From NCBI GenBank assembly GCA_023393115.1, contig JAEWMS010000052.1:1-64000 (forward strand): 64,000 nucleotides of DNA, in the 5' to 3' direction. Below the pieces are notes generated by a model that was not told the DNA's origin, did no database searches, and was given only the letters and a program-made list of their open reading frames with translations. The translations under genes and the position numbers were made by a program. Source of the stretch: Bacillota bacterium. Lineage in GTDB: Bacteria > Bacillota > Clostridia > Acetivibrionales > DSM-1351. Positions 25,992 to 33,616 of this stretch are shown here, one piece after another; position 1 is the stretch's first letter; each line of letters begins with the position of its first letter.

Positions 25992-26462
25992 ATGAATATG
26001 AACTATGAACTGGTTAGGATTGAGGAAAAGACTGTAGTAGGGATGATGGTTCGGACCACTAATGAAAATGGACAGGCCATGTCTGATATTGGAAGAGTAT
26101 GGGGCGAGTTCATGCAGGGAGACACTTATCCCTCAATTTCTTACAAACTAAACACTAAATCAATCGGACTTTATACCGATTACGAAGGCGATTTTACAAA
26201 GCCCTACAAGTTTTTAGCCTGCTGCGAAGTAAGTCAAGTCCAGGAGTTGCCTGAAAAGATGGTACTGAAAACAATTCCTGCCGGTACTTACGCCAAGTTT
26301 ATCATTAACGGACATGTTCATAGGGCAGTGGGAGAATTCTGGTCCAACTTGTGGAATATGCAGCTTGACAGAAAATACAGTGCTGACTTTGAAGAATACC
26401 AGAACAACTCAGGAGATATGGAGAATCAGGAGATACATATTTATATTGCTGTAAACGGGTAA
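25992..26462 (+). CDS. GyrI-like / AraC effector-binding domain protein
   Basis: A stand-alone effector-binding protein of 156 residues. It matches the GyrI-like small-molecule binding fold (YELVRIEEKTVVGMMVRTTN at the start, YTDYEGDF and the MVLKTIPAGTYAKFIINGHV strand later). Such domains bind drugs or other hydrophobic compounds, sometimes hydrolysing them. It has no DNA-binding part. The site AAAAGGAG supports ATG 25992. The gene follows a WYL regulator, a pairing seen widely in Firmicutes. Confidence 0.85.
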   Translation: MNMNYELVRIEEKTVVGMMVRTTNENGQAMSDIGRVWGEFMQGDTYPSISYKLNTKSIGLYTDYEGDFTKPYKFLACCEVSQVQELPEKMVLKTIPAGTYAKFIINGHVHRAVGEFWSNLWNMQLDRKYSADFEEYQNNSGDMENQEIHIYIAVNG

Positions 26463-26553
26463 CTTTGGGGCAGGGCATGGTAAAAGAAAATATACGGATT
26501 ATTAAACGCATGAAGAAAGCTTGTTGATACAAGCATGAAAGGGAGTAAGCAAG

Positions 26554-27312
26554 ATGGAATTTATTAATATAAACATAGAGAATATTGATTCCCAGGACAT
26601 TTGCTGTGCAAATTCTGATAAAAAGGGTGATATATGTGCTGCCTCAAAGAAAGCCTGGCTCAGAGAACGATTTCAGGATGGTATGGTATTCAAAAAGTTG
26701 AACGTGCGGGGAAAGGTGTTTATTGAATATATTCCTGCTGAAAATGCATGGTGCCCTGTAAACGCTGATGGATACATGTTTATAGACTGTTTTTGGGTTT
26801 CGGGCAACTTTAAAGGGAAAGGTTATGCCTCCAGTCTTCTGAACGAATGTATTGAGGATTCAAAAAAGCAGGGAAAAAAAGGACTTGTTACCCTTTCTTC
26901 CACTAAAAAAGTGCCCTTCCTTTCAGACCCCAAATTCCTAAAGTATAAAGGCTTCAAGCTTGCAGATAAATGTGAACCTTATTATGAACTGCTATATTTA
27001 CCCTTCACTTCGGATGAAAAAGCTCCTGAATTTAGAGAATGTGTTAAGGCAGGAAGTATTTCTGATGCCGGCTGGGTCCTCTACTACACAAATCATTGCC
27101 CATACACGGTAAAATACGTTCCGTTAATAGAAGCCGTTGCTAAGGAAAAAGAAGTAGGATTTACGACACACATAATAACATCAAAAGAGCAGGCTCAAAC
27201 AGCGCCTGCACCCTTCACAACTTACAGCCTGTTCTATAACGGCAGGTTTGTAACCAATGAAATACTAAGTGAAGCAAAATTCATAAAAATCCTTGAGGAG
27301 AAGGGGCTTTAA
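26554..27312 (+). CDS. YoaP-like GNAT acetyltransferase
   Basis: A 252-residue protein with an N-terminal GNAT domain (about residues 1-150; acetyl-CoA loop in NFKGKGYASSLLNEC) and a C-terminal YoaP domain (about 185-250; TNHCPYTVKYVPLIE holds a conserved Cys). This architecture matches YoaP of Bacillus, a putative N-acetyltransferase of unknown substrate. The preceding gene ends 92 bases away and the SPL-like gene starts 4 bases after this stop, so the two are likely in one operon. Confidence 0.87.
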   Translation: MEFININIENIDSQDICCANSDKKGDICAASKKAWLRERFQDGMVFKKLNVRGKVFIEYIPAENAWCPVNADGYMFIDCFWVSGNFKGKGYASSLLNECIEDSKKQGKKGLVTLSSTKKVPFLSDPKFLKYKGFKLADKCEPYYELLYLPFTSDEKAPEFRECVKAGSISDAGWVLYYTNHCPYTVKYVPLIEAVAKEKEVGFTTHIITSKEQAQTAPAPFTTYSLFYNGRFVTNEILSEAKFIKILEEKGL

Positions 27313-27315
27313 GTA

Positions 27316-28200
27316 ATGGAGTATATACCTGCTAAAAGTATTATTTCGGGATATGCCGAAAATAGTAACTGGTTTGGCAACAACTATAACATGAACATAT
27401 ATAAAGGCTGTAATCATGGTTGCATATATTGTGACAGCCGGAGCGACTGTTATCATGTTGAGAATTTTGATCAGGTAAGGGCAAAGGAAGATGCTATTTC
27501 CTTGATTTATCGTGATATAAAATCAAAACGAAAGAAAGGGGTCATAGGAACCGGAGCTATGAGCGATCCCTATAACCCTTTTGAAAGAAAGCTTGAGCTG
27601 ACAAGGGGTGCTCTTGAAATAATTAATCAATTCGGTTTCGGCGTATCAATTGCTACAAAAAGCGATATTGTGGCAAGAGATGCTGATATCTTGCAGAATA
27701 TTCAAAAGCACTCTCCGGTACTGATAAAAATAACAATTACCTGTTCTGATGATCACTTGGCCTCCAAGGTGGAGGCAAATGCTCCGGCTCCTTCAAAGCG
27801 ATTTGCTGCTATTAAAAAACTCAGTGACCGCGGAATTTTCACAGGAATTCTTATGATGCCTGTTTTACCGTTTATAGAAGATAACGAAGCAAACATCATT
27901 GAAATAATCCGTCTTGCACATGAAAACGGCGCAAGATTCATTTATGCTGCCTTTGGAGTTACTCTGCGAATGAATCAAAGAGATTGGTATTACTCCAAGC
28001 TTGATGAACTGTTCCCAAAAAAGAAGGAGCTATATATTAAAGAATTCGGGGATACCTATCAATGTCACTCTCCAAGGGCAAAGCAGTTATCTGCTGTGTT
28101 TAAGGAGGAATGCCGCCGGTATGGTCTATTATATAAAATGGAGGATATTATATCGGAGTACAAGCGCGGCTACTATGACCGGCAGCTTAGTTTGTTTTGA
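27316..28200 (+). CDS. SPL-family radical SAM protein
   Basis: A 294-residue radical SAM protein with the standard CX3CX2C motif in KGCNHGCIYCD near residue 33. GTGAMSDPYNPFE and the Thr/Cys-rich ITITCSDD are characteristic of proteins annotated as SplB-like or Rv2578c-like. Unlike true spore photoproduct lyase, it is shorter and has no C-terminal Cys in the position used for hydrogen return that I can identify. Function is unknown. It follows yoaP by three bases. Confidence 0.83.
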   Translation: MEYIPAKSIISGYAENSNWFGNNYNMNIYKGCNHGCIYCDSRSDCYHVENFDQVRAKEDAISLIYRDIKSKRKKGVIGTGAMSDPYNPFERKLELTRGALEIINQFGFGVSIATKSDIVARDADILQNIQKHSPVLIKITITCSDDHLASKVEANAPAPSKRFAAIKKLSDRGIFTGILMMPVLPFIEDNEANIIEIIRLAHENGARFIYAAFGVTLRMNQRDWYYSKLDELFPKKKELYIKEFGDTYQCHSPRAKQLSAVFKEECRRYGLLYKMEDIISEYKRGYYDRQLSLF

Positions 28201-28202
28201 AA

Positions 28203-28526
28203 TTACATTTCCTGATTTACATTGTTTTTACTATATTTTTGAAGATCTTTGGCTGACAGATCTATAGCAAAATGCAGTATGATACCTGGTATTATCGAGC
28301 CTGTAGATATATAAAGGGCGTAAAAAAACAAACCTATAAGTCCTGTTCTTACAACGCCGGAAATTCCCTGGTAGTTGTGTCCCAAACCAAAAATAATGCT
28401 GCATATGATTGCCGTCAAGGGAAGGTTGAGAGCCGGAAACAATTGAGTCAGCGCCAGTGAAAGGAACCCTCTATACTGAAACTCTTCTGTTAAGCCGGCT
28501 GTTATAGAAATTAACGTCCAGCCCAT
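28203..28526 (-). pseudogene. truncated CPBP-family membrane protease core
   Basis: A 107-residue remnant or mini-protein of the CPBP (Abi/CAAX-like) membrane protease family. It retains the whole catalytic core: EEFQYR (EExxxR), FGLGHN and ILHFAIDL. The N-terminal half normally present (two or more membrane helices) is missing. A reasonable site, AGAGGAG, stands before the ATG, so it may be translated. It may be a deletion product or an N-terminally shortened functional protein. Confidence 0.6.
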
Positions 28527-28559
28527 ATACTAATCTCCTCTTATTTTTTACAATTAAAC

Positions 28560-29045
28560 TTATTTCTCACGCAATTCAGCAATAACCTTTTTAACCTCGT
28601 CGCTGGCTTTAATGATTCCATAAACCCTGATTTTACTGAAGGTCTCTCTTACCAACTCGGCAGGTACGTCTTTATCTATTATCAGCATTCCGATGAGAAA
28701 AAGAGAAATCATATTGCCAGTCAACTTAACCTGTTCCAGCGTTTTTCTGTTGTAGCTGAATACACCTGTTCCGCCTGCAAAACCGTAATCAACATCAGAC
28801 ATACTTTTACTTACCATATTGCTGATGTCTGTGGTAGTTTTATTAATTTCATTTATTGTAGCATTGAGCCCCAAAGCACCTGAAGCCTTAATACTACTGA
28901 TGTCTCCAGAGTGCACTGTCATTTGGTTACGGATTGCAGTACGGATAAAGTCAGTTCTATTGGTATAAAAACCCTGCTCAACCAGTAGATCAATATGACC
29001 TAAATCAATTGCACCAATGTTAATAGTAATTTTCTCTGTTTCCAT
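28560..29045 (-). CDS. ribbon-helix-helix (CopG-type) regulator
   Basis: A 161-residue protein. Residues 1-45 form a ribbon-helix-helix DNA-binding unit: ITINIGAIDLGHIDLLVEQG, then TNRTDFIRTAIRNQM. The long C-terminal part (about 115 residues, including a hydrophobic stretch GNMISLFLIGMLII) has no recognisable match; it may mediate ligand binding or oligomerisation. Four tandem ACCATC boxes 75-115 bases upstream are the likely operator, pointing to autoregulation. The truncated CPBP gene is just downstream on the same strand. Confidence 0.75.
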   Translation of the reverse strand: METEKITINIGAIDLGHIDLLVEQGFYTNRTDFIRTAIRNQMTVHSGDISSIKASGALGLNATINEINKTTTDISNMVSKSMSDVDYGFAGGTGVFSYNRKTLEQVKLTGNMISLFLIGMLIIDKDVPAELVRETFSKIRVYGIIKASDEVKKVIAELREK

Positions 29046-29120
29046 AAATTTGTTTCCACCTTTCCAATATTTTTCAATGGTCTAGTAATAATTTTTGAGA
29101 ATGGCATCAAGAAATCATTG

Positions 29121-29159
29121 ACCATCCAAATACCATCCACACACCATCCAAATACCATC
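29121..29159. promoter_or_regulatory. tandem 11-bp operator for the RHH regulator
   Basis: ACCATC occurs four times at 29121, 29132, 29143 and 29154, with exactly 11-bp spacing. The first and third repeats are both followed by CAAAT and the second by CACAC. One helical turn between units fits cooperative binding by RHH dimers. It sits between the RHH gene and the divergent ACT-MBL gene. Confidence 0.7.
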
Positions 29160-29295
29160 TAATTAGATTATATGTGATTTATTCTGATTTGTAAATATCT
29201 AACACAAAATATTAATAAACACTACTTAGTTTGGTACAGATAAATTGAGGTATAATAAATACTAGCTTATCAGATTTATTTACGGAGGTTGGATA

Positions 29296-30858
29296 ATGCC
29301 TAGGAAAACATACGTAACAAACATGCCAGACAAAACGGGAGCATTTATGCTTGCCTCTAAAATAATTGCCAATCACAATGGAAATATTGTCAGGGTCAGC
29401 TACAATAAAGCTGTTGATTTACATACACTTTTCATTGACGTGGAGGCCACAGAAGAGGAACTAACTTACATAGCAGAGGAACTGGGCCAAATTGGCTATC
29501 TTAATGAAAAGATAGCCGAGACAAGAATTGTTGTTGTCAACATTAAGATTCCGGATAAACCTGGTTCAGTTCTGCCGATACTCAGAATACTAGACAGGTA
29601 TGGAATAAATATTTCATATATTAATTCAAGCTCAAATGGGACTGAGTTTCAAAACTTTAAAATGGGGTTACTCATAGAAAATCCAAAAATCATTAAAATG
29701 CTCCTGGAAGATTTAAGTGAGGTATATCAGATTGATATTGAAGATTACGACGATGCAGAAAACAGTTTGGACAATACGATTTTCTATATCCGTTTGGCCA
29801 ATGAAATGCAGAAGCTCATGCATTTAAGTACTGAAACAACCATGGAGTTTATCTCAGAATCCAATCGTATCTGGCAGGTGCTTCAGGAAAAGGGCGAGAA
29901 TCCTAAAAAAGTATTTGATTATATCAGAAGGTTTGCAAATTTTATCAGCCTCCACAGGGAGAGTAATTTCATGGCCGATATTGAAAAGGTGCAAATCAGC
30001 CCCATGGTCACTCTGTATAATATCCAGCCGCCCTGCGGAAGCAACACTTACGTTATGGAGACCTCAAAGGAGCTGGTGCTTATAGACACAGGTTATACCA
30101 TTTATTCAAACGAAATGTTTGAGATTTTCAACAAACTGTTTCGGGATTGGCAAACCAGACTCAAACGAGTGTATATTTCCCATGCCGATGTTGATCACTG
30201 CGGTCTTTTATCACAGCTGGGAGATGCTGAAATATGTGTAAATCAAAAAAGTGCAGACAATTTAAGACGACAATATCAAGGCATTCGGGATTACAGAGAG
30301 CATAACGATATTGGACTTGGCTACAGCAAGCTCAGCCGGATAATTTCAGGGTATGTACCTCCAAAGACAGATAATTTTACTATTATAGATAATGGTGACA
30401 CGCCCGAAGAACACAAAGATCTGCTTTATATTGGAAGCTTTGAAGTAGGGGATATGGAGTTTGAAGTACTTGAGGGCAGCGGTGGACATGTATACGGCGA
30501 AATGGTTTTTGTATGCAGAAAGTTCGGAGTGCTTTTTACAGGAGATATTTTGGTAAATATAAGCGGCTTCAGCTCGGAACGCGCCGAGTTTAATTCACTG
30601 GCGCCATACCTTATGAGAAGTGTTAATTCCGATTCTGCAAAAGCTACAGAGATGCGAAAGCAGATTATCGGTCTGGCCGAACAAATAGGTGCTTGCATCC
30701 AAAAACCATGTATAATTTGTGGAGGGCATGGTCCTCTTTCCGTTATTGAGAGTCACAGGCTTGTAAACATGCCCGGTTCTGAAAGCATATCAATAAAAGC
30801 TTCACAATGTGCGCTGGAAGGGTGCCGTATCAAAGCCTGTGCATTGTCTGGTAATTAA
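29296..30858 (+). CDS. ACT-domain metallo-beta-lactamase fold hydrolase
   Basis: A 520-residue protein. Residues 1-150 contain two ACT-like units (PDKTGAFMLASKIIANHNGN and IPDKPGSVLPILRILDRYGI), small-molecule binding modules. The MBL domain begins near 235 (PPCGSNTYVMETSKELVLIDTG); its metal motif HADVDH is at 296-301, and GGSGGHVYGE- and GDIL-type motifs follow later. Members hydrolyse phosphoesters, lactones or thioesters; no specific substrate is evident. The ribosome site GGAGG is strong. It may share the RHH-regulated intergenic region, although the operator is nearer the RHH gene. Confidence 0.88.
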   Translation: MPRKTYVTNMPDKTGAFMLASKIIANHNGNIVRVSYNKAVDLHTLFIDVEATEEELTYIAEELGQIGYLNEKIAETRIVVVNIKIPDKPGSVLPILRILDRYGINISYINSSSNGTEFQNFKMGLLIENPKIIKMLLEDLSEVYQIDIEDYDDAENSLDNTIFYIRLANEMQKLMHLSTETTMEFISESNRIWQVLQEKGENPKKVFDYIRRFANFISLHRESNFMADIEKVQISPMVTLYNIQPPCGSNTYVMETSKELVLIDTGYTIYSNEMFEIFNKLFRDWQTRLKRVYISHADVDHCGLLSQLGDAEICVNQKSADNLRRQYQGIRDYREHNDIGLGYSKLSRIISGYVPPKTDNFTIIDNGDTPEEHKDLLYIGSFEVGDMEFEVLEGSGGHVYGEMVFVCRKFGVLFTGDILVNISGFSSERAEFNSLAPYLMRSVNSDSAKATEMRKQIIGLAEQIGACIQKPCIICGGHGPLSVIESHRLVNMPGSESISIKASQCALEGCRIKACALSGN

Positions 30859-30892
30859 GACTATCAGACTATCGGAACCATGCCAATTATTT

Positions 30893-31585
30893 TCAACCGA
30901 CCCTGTCAAAGGTCAGTTCACTGCCGTATGGCCTGAGAAGACTGTCCAGCTCTTTATATTGCGGACTTATCCAGGCCATAGCCTCAGGCTTTTGGAGGAT
31001 AACCGGCATCCTGTTGTGTATTTGCGACATTTGATGGTTTGCGTCAGTAGTTATTATGACAAACCGTGTGGAGGGGATGCCGGTCTTATCTAAAAAGCTG
31101 CCGTACAAGCCGGCAAAGTACATGAGCTTTGAGTCTGCTGTGCGAATAAGGTATTTGTCCTTCTTTTTGGTGGAGCCGTCGGCAGCTTTCCATTCGTAAA
31201 AGCCGCTTGCAGGTACAAGGCATCTGCCGGTTCCGAGCAGCTTGCGAAAGGTGGGCTTCTCGTGAAGGGTTTCACATCGGGCATTTATTATGACTGCGCT
31301 TGACTTCATATAGTTGGGGAAGCCCCACCTGAAAAGGTGTACGCCTATGGGTTTTTCAGCACTGATTTTATTGGCAGTACTGAGAGAAGCCACAGAACTG
31401 GCAGACCCGGTTGTATTGGCAGTATAGTCAGCACTGGCGATGATAACCGGAACTGTATCGGTGGGAAAAATCTCTCCGGTTTTCATATGTTGACCTTCAT
31501 TTTTATGTCGCTGGTCAATTCCGTTAATAATCTCTATTAATTCTTCGTTTTCTTCTTCTGTAAAGACAACATATCGTCCGCACAT
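30893..31585 (-). CDS. SOS-associated HMCES/YedK-type abasic-site protein
   Basis: A 230-residue SRAP domain protein that shields abasic sites in single-stranded DNA by a thiazolidine crosslink. The catalytic Cys2 is at the N-terminus in MCGRYV, which fixes the start at 31585 against a longer frame. CLVPASGFYEWK and other SRAP motifs are visible, and the expected His appears in QIHNRMPVIL. The site GGAGG is strong. An upstream hairpin leader closely resembles those at 31937 and 47040. dinB with its LexA box is nearby but separate; no LexA box is seen here. Confidence 0.93.
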   Translation of the reverse strand: MCGRYVVFTEEENEELIEIINGIDQRHKNEGQHMKTGEIFPTDTVPVIIASADYTANTTGSASSVASLSTANKISAEKPIGVHLFRWGFPNYMKSSAVIINARCETLHEKPTFRKLLGTGRCLVPASGFYEWKAADGSTKKKDKYLIRTADSKLMYFAGLYGSFLDKTGIPSTRFVIITTDANHQMSQIHNRMPVILQKPEAMAWISPQYKELDSLLRPYGSELTFDRVG

Positions 31586-31586
31586 A

Positions 31587-31615
31587 TTAACCTCCATAAG
31601 CCGTAATAACGGCAA
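31587..31615 (-). repeat. leader hairpin, short form (copy A)
   Basis: On the - strand, GCCGTTATTACGGC (a GCCGT-ACGGC hairpin) is followed by TTATGGAGGTTAATATG at the SOS-associated gene start. The hairpin and GGAGGTTA are shared with the copy at 31937-31985 and, in part, with 47040-47089. Confidence 0.55.
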
Positions 31616-31619
31616 TAAA

Positions 31620-31930
31620 TATAGTAATGAAATTTATCTGCTCCCATATCCGCTATAACGAGGTATTAGATGTCTCCACTTCTACAGGTGGCAAGCATTT
31701 ATCTCCTACCTCGTTGAAACGCATAAAGGTAATAAAATTTTTCTTCAGTCGAAAATTTTATCTGAACCAGTACGTTATAAGGCGAATAAAGGAGGTTAAT
31801 TGGCCATGTGCGCTTTCAAAGTATTCGATCAAACCCATTCCCTCAATCACGTACTATAGATACTTTGAATATTTCGCACGGCCATAAATTCATCGGTTGG
31901 TTTGGAAGACGAGCTTTAGTGAAGTCTTTC
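31620..31930. other. complex palindromic intergenic region
   Basis: A gene-free stretch of over 300 bases built of inverted repeats. AACGAGGTA (31658) pairs perfectly with TACCTCGTT (31706), enclosing CCAC/GTGG. GGCC-GTGCG-TTCAAAGTAT (31802 region) pairs with ATACTTTGAA-CGCAC-GGCC (31859-31883), a long bulged stem. GGAGGTTA (31791) pairs with TAACCTCC (31935). A short frame on the - strand opens after GGAGGTTAGC with TTG and runs 29 codons, too weak to call. It may be a structured RNA, mobile-element remnant or an eroded gene. Confidence 0.5.
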
Positions 31931-31936
31931 AAGCTA

Positions 31937-31985
31937 ACCTCCTAAGCCGTTCACGGCTTTGAGCCGTAATAACGGCCATAAAATG
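31937..31985 (-). repeat. leader hairpin, long form (copy B)
   Basis: On the - strand it reads TTTTATGGCCGTTATTACGG, then CTCAAAGCCGTGAACGGCTT, then AGGAGGTTAGC. The core CGGCTCAAAGCCG is shared exactly with 47040-47089. No recognisable gene follows, unlike the other two copies. Confidence 0.6.
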
Positions 31986-32110
31986 TTTATGAAACTATTA
32001 TATCTAATTTCTTGTGCTTATACGTATTAATTTTATTTTTTGTAAGCGCTAATATTTTATTTTGCATTGCTAATAATAGTATAAGTATATAGACAAGACA
32101 GGAGGTTTTT

Positions 32111-32251
32111 ATGAATAATAATTTTAAAATTGCACCATTGACAGATAATAATGAAGTCATAAATGAAATATCCAGACTGGAATCCGAATTGAAGAAGAAA
32201 GCCGGAATGGATATAGTTTTAATTGCCTATACTAACTCGGAAAACAAATAA
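32111..32251 (+). CDS. small hypothetical protein, 46 residues
   Basis: A short gene with a strong site AGGAGG directly before ATG 32111. The peptide is MNNNFKI to NSENK, acidic-basic mixed, with an amphipathic helix-like EISRLESELKKKAG and a hydrophobic strand MDIVLIAY. No family is recognised. The helix-strand pattern and good site support it as genuine. It stands alone, followed by a perfect inverted repeat. Confidence 0.6.
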   Translation: MNNNFKIAPLTDNNEVINEISRLESELKKKAGMDIVLIAYTNSENK

Positions 32252-32276
32252 AGTGCTAATTGGTATATGTAATAGA

Positions 32277-32306
32277 GACCAGTTAAAGCCATAACTTTAA
32301 CTGGTC
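32277..32306. repeat. perfect 12-bp inverted repeat
   Basis: GACCAGTTAAAG and CTTTAACTGGTC flank a six-base loop. No T-run follows on either strand, so it is not a standard terminator; it may still end transcription of the small gene. Confidence 0.6.
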
Positions 32307-32361
32307 AAAACATATATTGTTTATAAAAGCTTATCCGATGAATTCCTCATAATAAATACTT

Positions 32362-32922
32362 TTATCTGATGCATACAAATGAGCTAATATTATTAATCAT
32401 AACTTCAAAGTAAATCCATCTGCGGCCATTCCATCTGTAACCATAAACTATACGCGGTGTAACGCTTGAAATCCACGCCCAGAAGCGTCTTCCATTATTA
32501 AGCCAAATAAATGCAAATCTGTTCCGGCACTGTCTTATGGGACCGGGGAAGAAGCCTGGTCTTCTTGGTATAAAATTGGGTGGACGCATATTTGGTGCAA
32601 ATTGTCCGAAATTGTGCGGTCCCGGTGAGTATGGCAATAAAGGCTGACCCTGGGGAGGACCAAAAGGTGGTTGGCCGAAAGGCGGCTGACCCTGGGGAGG
32701 ACCAAAGGGTGGCTGACCGAAAGGCGGCTGACCCTGGGGAGGACCAAAGGGTGGCTGACCGAAAGGCGGTTGACCTTGAGGAGGGCCAAAAGGTGGTTGA
32801 CCTTGCTGGGGCATCATCTGTCCGGGCATCCCGTCCGGTCTGTAATCCTCATCATAATCTCCAAAATCATCGTATCCATCATAGTCATCATATTCGTTAT
32901 AATCGTCATATTGATCCGACAT
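32362..32922 (-). CDS. Pro/Gly/Gln-rich repeat protein
   Basis: A 186-residue low-complexity protein. The N-terminal 27 residues are Asp/Tyr-rich. The middle consists of 14-residue repeats containing GQPPFGQPPFGPPQ, about three and a half copies, encoded by 42-base DNA repeats. The C-terminal 70 residues are aromatic and Arg-rich (RRFWAWISS, YGYRWNGRRWIYFEV). The layout resembles spore-coat or surface assembly proteins of Firmicutes, but no family is certain. It is preceded by AAAGGAG. Repeat-number differences between strains are expected. Confidence 0.75.
   Translation of the reverse strand: MSDQYDDYNEYDDYDGYDDFGDYDEDYRPDGMPGQMMPQQGQPPFGPPQGQPPFGQPPFGPPQGQPPFGQPPFGPPQGQPPFGQPPFGPPQGQPLLPYSPGPHNFGQFAPNMRPPNFIPRRPGFFPGPIRQCRNRFAFIWLNNGRRFWAWISSVTPRIVYGYRWNGRRWIYFEVMINNISSFVCIR
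32641..32806. repeat. 42-bp tandem repeats inside the Pro/Gly-rich gene
   Basis: Successive units on the + strand share CTGACCCTGGGGAGGACCAA followed by AAGGTGG-type sequence and GAAAGGCGG. There are about 3.5 units with small substitutions, all in phase with the reading frame. Confidence 0.85.
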
Positions 32923-33022
32923 TTAATCTACTCCTTTCAAGTAGTTTTCAATATATAATATGGTAAATCGGAACATGAGGTTACATAATGAATACACGAT
33001 AATGTGAGGAGCATTTCATTTG

Positions 33023-33358
33023 TCAAATATCAAATATGTCCTCTCTAACTTCGATATAGAATCTTTGATTTCCAAAGCCGCCATCCTCAAAAAACAACTG
33101 AAATTTTTTGCCCTGGCAGGTACAATAATATCTTTGTGCGTTTACTCTTTCTTTAAGGCTTTTGCCGTTTTTGATTTCCAATACCTTGCTTATTTTATAG
33201 GTACGGCCTTCCCATTCAAAGGAGGCAGGGATTAACTCTCCGGTGCTGCTGCGTCTTAAAGCTTCAGCATTAAGGTAAACTCGCCGGTATTGAGGCACGG
33301 GTGCTTTATTTTCACTTTCTTTTTCCAATTGTCTTCTTTCATACCCGAATGGAACCAT
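33023..33358 (-). CDS. DUF6504-like protein, dinB operon
   Basis: A 111-residue protein of the small beta-rich family seen next to dinB in clostridia. Its C-terminal half (SFEWEGRTYKISKVLEIK, and FFEDGGF near the end) resembles the 77-residue neighbour at 33369. Its start is 10 bases beyond the neighbour's stop, and its ribosome site is poor, so it may depend on upstream translation. The N-terminal 30 residues are charged. Function is unknown; association with translesion synthesis is from context. Confidence 0.68.
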   Translation of the reverse strand: MVPFGYERRQLEKESENKAPVPQYRRVYLNAEALRRSSTGELIPASFEWEGRTYKISKVLEIKNGKSLKERVNAQRYYCTCQGKKFQLFFEDGGFGNQRFYIEVREDIFDI

Positions 33359-33368
33359 AATAATTCAA

Positions 33369-33602
33369 TCATTTCCCTTCCATAAACCATTTGTTGTCCT
33401 CTAAAAAAAGATATACTTCCTTATTCATTACTCTGCACCGATAACGGATTCCCTGACCGCCTACCTTTTGGCTGGCGGCTTTTTTGAAATCAAAGACCTT
33501 GTCTATGTCATACCGTGTTCCATCCTCCCAGACAAAGTACAGTGGGAGGAGGGCTCCATCCTTTGTAAAAGCGGACATAACATCTACATAAACCTTGCGC
33601 AC
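33369..33602 (-). CDS. small DUF6504-like protein, dinB operon
   Basis: A 77-residue protein that starts at GTG with GGAGGG upstream. The pattern LPLYFVWEDGTRYDIDKVFD followed by basic and aromatic strands parallels the protein at 33023, so the two are probably duplicated or diverged copies. It lies 14 bases after dinB and should be under the same LexA-controlled promoter. No catalytic motif is visible. Confidence 0.68.
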   Translation of the reverse strand: MRKVYVDVMSAFTKDGALLPLYFVWEDGTRYDIDKVFDFKKAASQKVGGQGIRYRCRVMNKEVYLFLEDNKWFMEGK

Positions 33603-33616
33603 GAGAATTCTCCCTC

